From: Leptobrachium leishanense
Taxonomy: Eukaryota > Chordata > Amphibia > Anura > Megophryidae
Assembly (NCBI GenBank): GCA_009667805.1
Contig: CM019067.1
Coordinates: forward strand, 160,475,049-160,539,048
DNA length: 64,000 bases
Reading direction: 5' to 3'
Both the position numbers and the translations under genes were made by a program. Each line of letters starts with the position of its first letter. Within the stretch, counting starts at the first letter, position 1. A model generated the notes under the pieces. That model made no database searches. It was not told the DNA's origin and was given only the letters and a program-made list of their open reading frames with translations. This document shows positions 50,081 to 60,952 of the stretch, one piece after another.

Positions 50081-52033
50081 GGGCTCTATTACATTCTGCG
50101 CGCAAACGTTAATGCGTGCGCAAAAACGCATTAATGCGAGGGTCAAAACTCTTTGCGCAGAACGTGGTATTACAACGACCGCACAAAAAATGCACGTTAA
50201 CGTCTAATGCAGGTGGACCTGCGCGAACCCTTTGCGAGCGTACTGTACTTTGCGCGTCCTATACTTAACATTGTGAGCGCAAACAAGTTTGTGCGCTGGT
50301 ACGCTGAAGGTATTACAATCTATGCGCAAATTTTAATGGACAACGTTTGCGCTCATAATTTTAACGTCTTTTAAAAGCTGGTGTTAATGGCAAATCTGAA
50401 CGTCCTGGCTGAAACCAAATACACCAGCCCAAAAAAATAATAATACAGCAAATTATAGTTACACATTCTGCACATACCCAAACAATAAAATTGAGAAGTT
50501 GTGCGTGTTTTTATTATTGCTACACCATATATACTCAGATTGATTTTGACAGGCGCAAAAATTAACGGGAGACAATTGTGATTCTTAACCCTTTCGCTGC
50601 TGAGCCATTTAACGCCTGTGTGCTGAGGTCATTTTTACCGGTTTCGCTCATTATGTTTAAACGCGTTTTGAAGCCATTTTTAATTATATGACCCAGACAT
50701 ATTATGTATCATTCTTTCCGGCAGACTCAGTAGATTCATAATATATCATTATTATAATGTATACGTCATGTCCTGTCTGTATATTATAACAAAAAAAATT
50801 AAGAAAATTAAATTTTCAATAATTTACAACGTGTAAAGTGTTTTTTTCACATTTTAACATGCGAGTGTTTGCGGTTATATTTTCTATGGGTTGCGCTTGT
50901 TAAAAAAATTAGAAACGGGGAATCGGTACATTTTTTTGGGGGGAAAATCACACGATTTGTAACAAACGCACCCCATACAAAAATCGTTACTGCAGCATCA
51001 TTGTTCACATTATAATTGAAATGGGAACAATATTGCTGCATTAACAAAAACAAAACAAAAAACTGTTTATTTTTTGTATTTATTTATTTTTTAATATTTT
51101 TTTATTTGCATTTTGATTTTTCTCTTAACTTTTTACATGGTCATGTTTGGTATCGTTGGAAAGGCCATGCTCTAACGATAGAGCTCTAAACATTAACCCC
51201 TAGCTGCCACAGATCGGGAGATAGGGGGTTCATTGGAACCCCTATCTCCACCATTGGTGGCAGATAGGGGTTAACTCCAAAACTGACGTCATTGCGCTAT
51301 GCACGATGACGCAAGTCATCAGGGGGAGATCCCAGAAGCTTGGCTGACATCCAAGATGTCGGCCAGCTCCGGGAAAGGATCGCTATCTGGCGCTTTTTGG
51401 CACCGAATAGCGATCCGGTCCCCAAGGGGTTAAAGCCAGGCACCGTTTGGAAGGGCAGGCTATGCCCTTCCAAACCGTGTCTGGCTTCGATCACTGCCCC
51501 GAACTGAAGGGGAGGGAGAGAGGTCCAAACGACCCTTTCAGGCACCTCCTCTGCACTCGCGAAGTGAGGCGCCTGCAATATATGCCATCGCGCCGCCGCA
51601 ATGACATCTTTTGGTGCCAGCGGCGGTCCCGGATGCTGGGCTGACATCAAGGATGTCAGCCTGCACCGGGGGGGCACAACGATCGGCCGGAATCTGGCCG
51701 ATCGCTGGCTGCAAAGGGAGGACGTGCGCAGCGCGTCCTCCGCAGCCAACGCTTCCTGCGGGAGGACACGCTGAGCGCGTCCTCTGCAGCAAAGTGGTTA
51801 ATTCTGATAGGCTGAATTGCGTGAAAAAACAGCCTGCACACTGATTTCTGCGTTCAGTGTTAATGCACGCACGTGTTTGCGCGTCTTTTTTACGCACGTT
51901 ATTTTTTGACGGATGAAAAAATGCGCTCAGATTGTAATATCAGTGTTAATTTACGCGCGTTAACGTTTAATGCTTTGGTGCACAAATTAACGTGCTGCGC
52001 AATCATTTTTGCGCAAAGAATGTAATAGAGCCC
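50081..52033. mobile_element. Harbinger-like element split by a hairpin-chain element
   Basis: Ends GGGCTCTATTACATTCTGCG and GAATGTAATAGAGCCC, with TTA on both sides (50078-50080 and 52034-52036). Without the nested 50589-51797 and one TTAA it is about 740 bp. It is rich in GCGC and AACGTT and has no transposase. Confidence 0.92.
50589..51797. mobile_element. Hairpin-chain TTAA element, complete copy 2
   Basis: A 1209-bp copy flanked by TTAA at 50585-50588 and 51798-51801. It begins CCTTTCGCTGCTGAG and ends CTGCAGCAAAGTGG. It follows the element at 6837 throughout, with more mismatches in the hairpin stems (for example GGCTGACATC now faces GATGTCGGCC near 51340-51365). It is non-coding. Confidence 0.93.
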
Positions 52034-52036
52034 TTA

Positions 52037-53755
52037 AAATTTGACATTATTGTACCTTGATATCATACGCTAATTAACTAAATAACTAAATATGGCTTTT
52101 TCTTGTTTTCTGTCGCCTTCTCTCTTTTCCTCATAGATAAAAATGAAAACATGCCTATTTTTTCCAGGCTGTCCTTTATAAATTAATCCTTAATAAAACC
52201 AATGTAATGGTCCTTAAAAATGCAAATTTTTACAATTTTTTTACATATATACACATTAATATCACATAAAAATATTTTAAGAGAGTCAAAGTACAGAAAA
52301 TATGTTTTTGCATAGAAAATAATAAATGGTTATAATGGTTGCAAAAAAAAGACTTTCACTAACTCTATCTATGTATATATATCCATCCGTCAATCCATCT
52401 GTCTAAATTCATTCGTTTACATCTGTCCATCCATTTATTTTATCATCTATCTATTTTACAAAGTTATCATTGTGATAAACCAGGTTTCGTGGCAGTATTC
52501 TATCCTTATGTAGCCATGAATCTAGTGGGCCAGAAATAATAAACTAAACAATGGATAGTTATCACAATGATGAGCAAGACTAATGACAACTGACAGCTCT
52601 GCCTGTGGATAAATCTGAAACTCTGTCTACCTGTAGCTCATGAGGAAGGTATAAAACATTTATATTTGTAGAGGGGACAGTGTATTCTAGATATATTTAC
52701 AAAATGTCAGTAGTATCACTTAACCTTGAAATATAAGTGCATTGAATTAAACAGAATTAATTAAATATTTCATAGACTTAACATCATTTACTACCCTGCT
52801 ATCATGCCGTTCAGGTTTACACGTAATCTTGTATGCTAAGAGGCAGCATTAGCAGTGAGTCAAGAAGCAGTTATTCAGTGTGATTAAACACTGTCAAGTT
52901 GCTAAGAATAGTCTTTTCTACCTCAGGGCAGACCAAATTAGGTACACCTGATATGCCTACAGGCATTCTTGTCTACACAATAAACTAGAGCTTGCGAGCA
53001 GATCTTCCCATGGCGTGTTAATGTGCGTGGAACAACAACAACAGCAAAGCCAAACACGGGCTTACAAGATTATTTGCAACATGGTTATTAAAGAAGACGT
53101 ATTGCCAGAGTTACACATTAATGTCAGTCCCTTCAACAGTGTTTGCAATAGTGATAGCAGGGTGTGCAATGTTGCAGTGCGCACTCGTGACATTGCAATT
53201 ACCCTTTCATGAAATGAGGTTACGCATTTCACAAGATGTCATATCGAGCAGAAGTCCACGGACATATATTCTTAATGAACTATAAGAGATGAGTGTACGA
53301 AGGCAAATGTATGTGCCTTTCCCTTCATGAATTTGTCAACAGAATATTTCACATTAGGCATTTAAAGTTAACAAGCCGAGTTTATCTGTCATAACATGGT
53401 TTCTTTTATTTTTTTAATTTCGTGAGTTAATGAGCCAAAACGGCCTTAGTTGAGATTTCACATTCACATTTGTTTCAACAACATCAGAGTTGGAGCTTTA
53501 CATTATCCCATCATCTGTAAAGCACCCCTGCCATGTATAATATGATGAATAAGAGCCTATTAATATTTTGAAACAAATATGTGTGTAAAAAATAATTCTA
53601 TATTTAAATATATATATACTTGCTCTATATATATGTAGCAGGTGTGGAATTTCAGTACAGGGTGTCATGCCTGTCAGAGTACACCTGGGTTGTCTGTTTA
53701 TTTACACTTGATTATCATTTGCTCCCATCTGTCCTATATTAATTGATATTGCCTA
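52037..53755. other. No feature recognised
   Basis: AT-rich DNA. A short array of 'atccatc'/'atctgtc' near 52380-52450 and a TA run near 53605-53635 are the only repeats noted. Confidence 0.5.
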
Positions 53756-53910
53756 TACATGTACCGAAGTCGACTTCTGTATTGACACTCCTCTTGCATT
53801 AACCCTTTTGATACTGCTCTTGATATTGCCCATCTGCATACCGAGCCCAGCTGCTGTATTGATACCGCTCTTGCATTAACCCCTTTGATATTGCACTTGA
53901 GATTGTCCAC
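53756..53910 (+). repeat. About 55-65 bp tandem repeat, interrupted
   Basis: 'cttctgtattgacactcctcttgcattaacccttttgatactgct' and 'gctgctgtattgataccgctcttgcattaacccctttgatattgc' are adjacent units. A third, 'cttctgtattgaacctgttctttcattaacccttttggatactgc', lies at 56788-56835. The array therefore appears split by the insertion of 53912-56772. Confidence 0.7.
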
Positions 53911-53911
53911 A

Positions 53912-54795
53912 CGTCACGGTTCAGCTGGCAGGTGTCACATTTCATCGTTCCAGCCCTGTCCCCCTGCCCTCTGTATTGGTATAGCCTGTTTAGGCCTTGT
54001 GTTTAGCCTGCTGTTTCTGGTCAGCAGTTCAGGGGTTAATTGGTTTCTGCAGTCTGCTCACCTGTTGGTCATTGTCCTGATCTCCTCCCTATTTAAAGCA
54101 ATGTGCCTATAGAACATTACTCTGTCATTTTGCTTTGCTTTGCCTGTTTTCCAGTACTAGCTGTGTCCTGAGAGCTCCCTGCTGTAGTTCTGTTATTCCA
54201 AGTTTGTATATTTCGTTCTAGTTATTTTTGGTCTTGGTTCCTTGTCTGTCTGTTCTGTTATTCCTGTTACTGATTTATTTTCCTGTGTTATTCAGTTTTC
54301 AGTTCTGTCTGTTGCTGTATTTCAGTGGTTCACAAACCTGTCCTCGGGACCCTCAACCAGACCAGATTTTGCAGATCATCTTGGGGAAATGCAGACTGAG
54401 TCCTGCAATCACTGAGCAGCAAATCGTATCACCTTTGCTGTGCTTCAGATATCTGGAAAAAGTGGCATGTCAGAGGGTCCTGAGGACAGGTTTGGGAAAC
54501 CCTGCCGTAATTGGTTTGCTGTTTATCTGTTATACTGATTACCTGGTTTTGATCTTTTGGCTTGGCTGACTTTCCTCCAGGTTCTGATTCCTGCATACTG
54601 TATTACGTACGCTTTCTGGTTATGACCTTTAGCTTCTCTCTGTTTGACTATTCTATGCTGTATTCCTTATCTGTACCATTTCCAGGGAACCTTCACATCT
54701 GCGTTTGCTAGAAGACTCTGCACGACTACAAGATAACCTTTTCATTTAGAATAGATCCAGTCATTCTAAGGTCCGGCCTATCAGAACAGGGCCGC
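53912..54795. mobile_element. LTR-like relic
   Basis: Begins 'gtcacggttcagctggcagg' and ends near 'tagatccagtcattctaaggtccggcctatcagaacaggg'. This last block resembles 56975-57016 ('tagatccggccaactcaagcggcctatcagattaggg'). The pyrimidine-rich interior with 'ctatttaaag' looks like LTR promoter sequence. Assignment is tentative. Confidence 0.4.
54323..54504. mobile_element. hAT miniature element (182 bp)
   Basis: Ends CAGTGGTTCACAAACCTGTC and GACAGGTTTGGGAAACCCTG are inverted. Flanks CTGTATTT and CCGTAATT match at 6 of 8. It lies inside the LTR-like relic and so inserted after it. Confidence 0.8.
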
Positions 54796-55112
54796 TGTGG
54801 TATTGTCGTGAGGGGCCTCCAGTTAAACCAGTGTGGTTATTTTCTGTTATTGCTGCCAAGAGTGGTATCTCTGCTAATAGGGCTTTTACCTGATCCAGAG
54901 CCTTGCCACAACACTAGTCTGGTGTCGCCAGCGTTACAGCAGGGTTGCCTGGTTGGGCCCAATGTGCAATTACAAAAGAAGTGAAGGCAGGTTATGTTGA
55001 ATAAAGGGGTTTTATTGAAGACACAAGAATTATAAAGGCAATAAGGGAAATGAAAGTAAGCTGAGTAAGACTGGGAAGACAATGGATAAATACTAAACAA
55101 TGATAAAATATA
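54796..55112. other. Retroelement-like sequence, class unclear
   Basis: Non-coding. 'tgttgaataaaggggttttattgaagac' contains possible polyadenylation signals on either strand. It may be part of the LTR relics on both sides. Confidence 0.35.
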
Positions 55113-56063
55113 TGTAGCGCTCACCCGCAAAGGAGCCGCTGAATAAACCTCAGGATAGTCTCACCGCACTAGGAAATAACTATACACCAGCACTGTTGTG
55201 GATTTTTCTATATTATATTCTTTACTGATCCCAATAAAGCAGCATATAATACACATATACGGTATTTGAGTAACAAGAATTCGTAACGCGGGAAAAACAC
55301 GCGGCAGTAAAAGAAACCGGTTAACCCCCTCAGTTCTGGAGTGTAAGTCCCGTGAAAAATATCTTAAAAATATATATTTATGTTGTCTAGGGTACCCGGG
55401 TACTATGTTCAACTGGCCAGTGAACGAAAAGAGCAATCTTCGACTAGTCACCGTTGGGGCCCTGTGAATTTAAACAATATTGCAGCATGTGTTTCTGTTT
55501 TGGAACTGTGGCCTGGAAGGCCTCTCACCCATCCAATGAACGAAACTGTCCAGAACTCGATGCCTCGACCAAAAGATGTTCTCCGCTTTGTACTGAGACT
55601 CCGTGCCACTGAATCTGCTCCCTGCTTGCCAAATCTCCGCAATTGGAACAAACGATCCGCCGCCTGCACTCCCAATCGATTGGCGAGGCCTCCTAATGCG
55701 GGGTCCTGCCAGAACCAGCTTCTCCTCCAGACCTCTCAGCGCTGCGTAGGTAGATCCCAACATGATTACTGTCCCGATCTCCAGCACCAGTAAGACAGCG
55801 TCTGTACTCCGGCCTGGTTGCAATCCCTGACAGCTCCAACATGCGTCCTCCACCTTTCACTGCTCCGCTCACTCTCCTCCTGCCTTGCACGAGGCTGCTC
55901 ATCTCTTTCCTCTTCCTGTACCACCTACTTCCTGTCCTCACGCAAAGGGTGATGGTAGATGTAGTTCAGCTTTGTCCAGCATAGTCCACAATGTCTCTGT
56001 CTCCCTCTGGTGGCATCAATAGTTCATTGCACCAGAATACAGTTTTTTTAAAGCAGTGCTACA
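55113..56063. mobile_element. Candidate solo LTR (951 bp)
   Basis: Starts TGTAGCGCTCACC and ends GCAGTGCTACA, so both termini are TG...CA on either strand. TATA flanks both sides (55109-55112 and 56064-56067). The interior carries an AATAAA near 55223 and a CpG-rich half. With no internal coding region and no second copy, a solo LTR is the simplest reading. A non-autonomous DNA element with short inverted ends is the alternative. Overlapping frames of 96-137 residues on both strands have no motif. Confidence 0.55.
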
Positions 56064-56067
56064 TATA

Positions 56068-56772
56068 ATTAAGGAAAATGAGAAATGATAGATGACCAGG
56101 GAACAAGGATAAACTAATAACAGAGGTATTGAATACACAAATAAACAGAGGGCAAGACCAGGAAGCAAGATTAAATAATAGCAGAAGCAACAAATTTACA
56201 GAGAGTTAGGACCAGGAAACAAGATTAAACAGACGCACTAGACATATAGATGAACAGAAAGACAGAACCAGGGAAAAAGAATATTTCAAGTATACAGCAA
56301 AATAGAAGATTAGAAGAATAAGGAAGAATCCTTTAAATGAACAAGCGGTTGCATCAGCATAGTAACAGTAGAGGAAGTGGCAATTACGGGTCCAGTATCC
56401 AAGCAGGGTTTCGGCAGCAGGTAATCAATATAGGGGTTCAGCAGTAAGCAAAGTCCAGGTTAACAAGTAGGCTTCAGCAACAGGTAATCAATAGAGAGTT
56501 TGTTAATCCCAGGGGGGTCCGGAGATAGGAAGTTTATTGCAGCTCTTGAGTCAGGAGACAGAATGAACAGACAGTCAAGCAATGCAAAAGCAAAGCATCC
56601 ACCGTGCTTTGCTCCTTTGTAGGGAGGTGCAGGCTTGTTGATTAGGAGCACCTGCACATCTGCAGGCTAGGAGAGACATGAGGGGCGAGACATGAGGGGC
56701 GGATTTATGAATTTAGAAGTATACCATTGCCGGATTTGTTTTTCCTGCAGCGCCCGCGACTGGGTACCTGAC
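56068..56772 (-). mobile_element. LTR-like relic, second part
   Basis: Read on the minus strand it begins TGTCAGGTACCCAGTCGCGG at 56772. It continues with A/G-rich text and repeated 'caggtaatcaata' and 'aggggcg(a/g)' blocks. It may be the other end of the relic beginning at 53912, with the solo LTR inserted between. No direct-repeat LTR partner was found. Confidence 0.4.
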
Positions 56773-57028
56773 AATACATGTGCCAAAACCAGGCTTCTGT
56801 ATTGAACCTGTTCTTTCATTAACCCTTTTGGATACTGCATATGGTTTTATCTACATACTACTATCCTATCATTCCTTATACATCGCCCATATTCTAACCC
56901 ACTGATTACCACTGCCGCCTGTGCTCAGTTCTGGCTGTCATAAGGGCCGGCCTTTTAGACTGTGCTTTCCTTTTAGTCTAGATCCGGCCAACTCAAGCGG
57001 CCTATCAGATTAGGGTATCTTTCAGTCT
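56773..57028. other. Tandem-unit remnant and LTR-like tail
   Basis: Holds the third unit of the split 53756 array and a 'tagatccggcc...cggcctatcag' block similar to 54745-54780. Confidence 0.45.
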
Positions 57029-57033
57029 ATTAG

Positions 57034-57488
57034 TGTCAGGGTGGCACCTGGCATACACCGTGGTGGGACCCATGTACGGGTGGTTAGAGCCCTTTAGGCA
57101 GGGATATACTGGAGGTACCTGAGAGTAAGTTGGCTGAGGCAGGTCTGAGTCTGTGGCGAGGTACAAAGGGAGCAGGCAAAGAGTAGTCAGGACGGTCCGT
57201 GGATCAAAGGGCTGGCAGCAAGGAGGTAATATCGGTGGGCTAATCAGGGTCTGTACACGGTTATCAACAGAGACAGGAAGGCAGGTCTGAATGGTACAAG
57301 GTGAGACTTGACAATGCAAAGCCAAGTTGCACAGGGGAGGATACTCTTTTATTGATAGACAGACAAGAGGGTGTGGTGTGTGTTTGGTGCTACTTTGGTT
57401 TTAACCCCTATCAGTGCTGGACAGGTCCGAAGCAGCACTTTTCATGGATAGCACTGATTGTTGCACACACGGGTGCTGATCCCTGACA
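57034..57488 (-). repeat. 3' LTR of the gypsy-type element
   Basis: A 455-bp copy nearly identical to 59294-59749. It is the downstream LTR for minus-strand transcription. Confidence 0.93.
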
Positions 57489-57991
57489 GAATCCCCTCCC
57501 GAAGAAGCGGCCACTGGACGATCCTCACTTGACTGGAAGCTGGGCACCGGTGGGCAAGAGGAATAAGTCCATGTTGCTGTCACCTGGTCCCAGGTGGGTA
57601 AGACAAAGGAGCCCTGGACTGTATAGGGTCCTGGTTCTTCATGTAGAAGGCCTGAGCACATAGACCTATCAAAATCACGGAGAGACCTGGAAACAGATGG
57701 GCATAGATAGGGGTCAAGGGCATCTGAATACATAGTGCTCACGTAGGCAGAGGGTAGTGGGGCAAGCTGCACCAGGTCTTCAGACTCTTCAGCCAAGGGT
57801 CTTGTATGATTAGACTGACTGTGTTTCTTACGCTGGCGTCTCCGAGTCTTGGCTTTGGATGTGGTACCGGTCTCATCCTCCAGGGTGTTCTGGACAGTGC
57901 AATCGCCCATCATGACAGTACCCACACGATGAGGTGGTACTGCTGCAGGACGTTTCTTTTTCTTCAGGTTTGTCGTCACAGGGGAAGTCAC
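57401..57991 (-). pseudogene. LTR element third reading frame
   Basis: Encodes 196 residues including KAKTRRRQRKK (basic, residues 47-56) and GPYTVQGSFVLPTWDQVTAT at 121-140. The latter resembles GPYCIQGTHSYPKSTAATI of the frame upstream. It overlaps the upstream frame by about 120 bp in the +1 register. The switch lies at or near an A-rich tract around 57955. It runs into the LTR and stops at 57401. The function is unknown. Confidence 0.6.
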
Positions 57992-58541
57992 TGAATTCTA
58001 TGGAGTCCTGCCAGTGTCTCTTATGGGGAAGAGAGGTGGTAGCCCCCACATACTTAGTATCTTGATCCGGGGGTCCCCTGGAACGTCGAGCAGTCTGCAG
58101 CTGAAGCTCACCATTCGAATCCACGGTATCCCAATCCTCTGACTCAGGGTCTTGTGGGTAACAGTGCCAGAGAAACGGAGATGGTACTTGCTGGCTGGGA
58201 GTGATGGGAGTCACAGTCAGCGTTACTGTAGCAGTCTTGGGTAGCTTGACTGTTTCTCTAAGGTGTAGAGCTTCCTCAAACCTTGCCAGATCTTCTATAC
58301 GCACTATAGTCCCAATGGAGGCGTATACACAATCCTGGTTTAGGGGTTCCATTGCCAGGGGAGTGTGGATGATCGTAGCTGCGGTGGATTTTGGATAGGA
58401 GTGGGTCCCTTGTATACAGTAGGGACCCTGAACTTCTGGTACAGGTTCACATCTAGATATAGGGTTCAGGGCAACAGCAGCACCAGCCATTAGCTGCTGT
58501 CTGGGAGCACTACCCGGAATCTGGGTTGTCATAACATCCAT
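57873..58541 (-). pseudogene. LTR element second reading frame
   Basis: It is in the same frame as the gag remnant, from which a single TAA at 58581-58583 separates it. The 222 residues counted from Met at 58541 are rich in Pro, Thr and Ser. The module GPYCIQGTHSYPKSTAATI is at 39-57. No catalytic motif of protease, reverse transcriptase, RNase H or integrase is visible. It could be an expanded gag tail or captured sequence. Confidence 0.6.
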
Positions 58542-58580
58542 AGGGGTTGACTGGTCTAGCTCCTCAGGTACTGTGGTTTC

Positions 58581-59291
58581 TTAGTCCATCAGTACTTCTG
58601 GATCTGAAGCCACAGTAGCGATGTTTTCTGTCTCTCTTGGGGTGAAAGACCCGTCCTCCTCCTCGGAGCTGATCTCCTCCAGTATCCTACCCCTGGGTTT
58701 AGCAGGCCAGACTTTCCTGGGGGTAGGTGTAGAAGTAGGCCGGGACGCAGCCTTAGAGAACGGAGCCTTTCTGGCTTCATGCTTGGTCCGGGGTTCTTCC
58801 TCCTCGTCTGCATAATTCAGAGACTCCCTACCCCTGGGCACAGTGGGCTTGAGTTGTCTGGGCGCAGGCTTCAGTGTAGGAGGCTTTCTGGGTGCAGGCT
58901 TGGGAACCTGTGGTGTAGAGACATGAGCATGGGGTGCATCTTTAAACACCAGAGTTTTTTCACTCACGGTCTTTTTCATAGGGGTTCGCCGTGACACCAT
59001 AGCCGGCTCGGGTGCGGGAGCTGGCCTTTTTGGGGGACTTGTGGGACAGACTGCGAGCCAGTGGTCTCTTGAGGCACAGTAGATACAGAGACCCTCGGAT
59101 ATCCTCCTGGCGCGCTCCTCTGGAGCTAGTGGGCCTTTGGCTCTCTTTGCTGGGGAAACACACATTTTGGGAGTGGTGCTTCTAAGGGAGTCCATTAAGG
59201 TCCAGACCTCATCCAGCACCATACATAGCCAGTATGCCATATCGTCCAGGGCTGGTAGCATCCCTGTGGGCTCAGTTGTAGGGCTTTGCAT
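58581..59291 (-). CDS. gag: Gag C-terminal remnant with zinc knuckle
   Basis: From Met at 59291, 236 residues. LAPEERARRISEGLCIYC leads into the CCHC knuckle CIYCASRDHWLAVC (C69, C72, H77, C82), which in gag binds RNA during packaging. Only 68 residues precede the knuckle, so the matrix and capsid parts are missing. The rest is basic and proline-rich (KPAPRKPPTLKPAPRQLK). The open frame also extends upstream into the LTR. The start at 59291, two bases inside the LTR border, is my choice because it excludes LTR sequence. Confidence 0.75.
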   Translation of the reverse strand: MQSPTTEPTGMLPALDDMAYWLCMVLDEVWTLMDSLRSTTPKMCVSPAKRAKGPLAPEERARRISEGLCIYCASRDHWLAVCPTSPPKRPAPAPEPAMVSRRTPMKKTVSEKTLVFKDAPHAHVSTPQVPKPAPRKPPTLKPAPRQLKPTVPRGRESLNYADEEEEPRTKHEARKAPFSKAASRPTSTPTPRKVWPAKPRGRILEEISSEEEDGSFTPRETENIATVASDPEVLMD

Positions 59292-59293
59292 TC

Positions 59294-59749
59294 TGTCAGG
59301 GTGGCACCTGGCATACGCCGTGGTGGGACCCATGTACGGGTGGTTAGAGCCCTTTAGGCAGGGATATACTGGAGGTACCTTAGAGTAAGTTGGCTGAGGC
59401 AGGTCTGAGTCCGTGGCGAGGTACAAAGGGAGCAGGCAAAGAGTAGCCAGGACGGTCCGTGGATCAAAGGGCTGGCAGCAAGGAGGTAATATCGGTGGGC
59501 TAATCAGGGTCTGGTACACGGTTATCAACAGAGACAGGAAGGCAGGTCTGAATGGTACAAGGTGAGACTTGACAATGCAAAGCCAAGTTGCAAAGGGGAG
59601 GATACTCTTTTATTGATAGACAGACAAGAGGGTGTGGTGTGTGTTTGGTGCTACTTTGGTTTTAACCCCTATCAGTGCTGGACAGGTCCGAAGCAGCACT
59701 TTTCATGGATAGCACTGATTGTTGCACACACGGGTGCTGATCCCTGACA
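59294..59749 (-). repeat. 5' LTR of the gypsy-type element
   Basis: A 456-bp copy expected to carry the promoter for minus-strand transcription. The internal sequence right after it (GAATGCAAAGCCC on the minus strand) has no evident tRNA primer-binding site. Confidence 0.9.
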
Positions 59750-59754
59750 ATTAG

Positions 59755-60708
59755 GGTGTTGTTTGTGCACTGGGCTACCCAAATCCTTGACAGAGTGCTT
59801 ATCCATTTCTTCATGCCCCAGTACATCCTCTTGGCATGATTTATAGCTTGGGTCTCGATCTAGTGGAGCTCAGTGAAAATATTTACAGTATTTTCTTCGC
59901 AATTCAGCCATTTTTTCTGTTCGGCATATTTAATTCATGGTTTACTGGGACTTTATTTCCCTTCAAACTATCAACTCAGTTATCAGCACATGCACCTATA
60001 CTCGTCAATGGAAATCTCGGCTTTAGCAATTCAATTTAGTACTTCAGTACTGTGATAGTAGGTAATATATCAGTGTTAAAAGGGGTTGATAAGTGGCTCT
60101 TCAGGCAGAGAAATAGGGGAACTCACACTGGAACCCTCATTTAAACACTGGATTTGAAATACACATGCTCAGTCACTATAATCAATATGGCAGGTCATGG
60201 TGCAATGTATGTTGTTCATTACATCATATCATTGCCAATACCACAACAATAAATGAATGTATCTTTAACTTAAATTAAGAAAAAAAAATAGAGGCACAAT
60301 ATATATAGAAAATATACACACAACATATTGAATTCCGCTGTCACAATATTGGCTGCAAATATGCATTTTTGGGCTCTTCACCAGCCTGCTGTTTATCGAA
60401 ACAGGATAATTTTTCAGGTTTAGGTTATGGTCGAATAAATCAATCTAATAAAAAAAGACCATTTTAGTAGAATATTGGCCAATCGTATACATATTAGCAG
60501 ATCAATGTTTCAGTCTCCCTTTGGACTTTTATCACTACTGAAATGTTAATCTGTTTACGAGTATTCAAAACGCCAGTGTTGTAAAAAATGCAGTCTTTCA
60601 TGCCAAGCGAAGAAGTACCTCGTGTGCTCTCTATCCAAGTTTGAAATATATGTACACATAAACACACACACATTCTATAAAGAGATTATGTAACTATCTT
60701 ATTCTATA
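59755..60708. other. No feature recognised
   Basis: Unique-looking sequence. Frames of up to 67 residues have no motif. Confidence 0.45.
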
Positions 60709-60811
60709 CTAGTTAAGCCTGCCCGGAGGGCAGTCTATTGTTGTTGTCGCCAGCTCAGAATTCATGTCCACATAATTGTTTTTCCAATGTCCTATCCAAG
60801 AGTATCTCTCT

Positions 60812-60930
60812 ATATAAATGCGTTTGTAACGCGTCCGTCACCGTCCCATCCGCAACAGGAGGGCCAACTGAGCAGCTCTGATGGGTGCTTTCACAACTGA
60901 CAGTGCATTACAAAGGCATTTATATATTAG
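60812..60930. repeat. Imperfect palindrome in Helitron
   Basis: 'tatataaatgcgtttgtaacgc' faces 'gcattacaaaggcatttatata' across about 75 bp. It may be a separate tiny insertion. Confidence 0.6.
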
Positions 60931-60952
60931 ATCAGCTTCTTCTTCCCTCTTA

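Larger units (their letters stand above)
57034..59749 (-). mobile_element. Ty3/gypsy-type LTR element lacking pol
   Basis: Two direct LTRs (57034-57488 and 59294-59749) flank 1.8 kb. A perfect 5-bp duplication ATTAG lies at 57029-57033 and 59750-59754. LTRs begin TGTCAGGG and end CCCTGACA. Purine-rich GGGAGGGGATTC on the minus strand just before the 57034-57488 LTR is a polypurine tract and sets the direction as minus. The interior has a gag zinc knuckle and further frames, but no protease, reverse transcriptase or integrase motif. I count about six differences between the LTRs, which suggests a recent insertion. Confidence 0.93.

Noticed and set aside
55380..55941. Overlapping frames of 75-137 residues on both strands
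   Set aside because: They are inside the solo-LTR candidate in CpG-rich sequence. Mutual overlap and lack of motifs argue against a gene.
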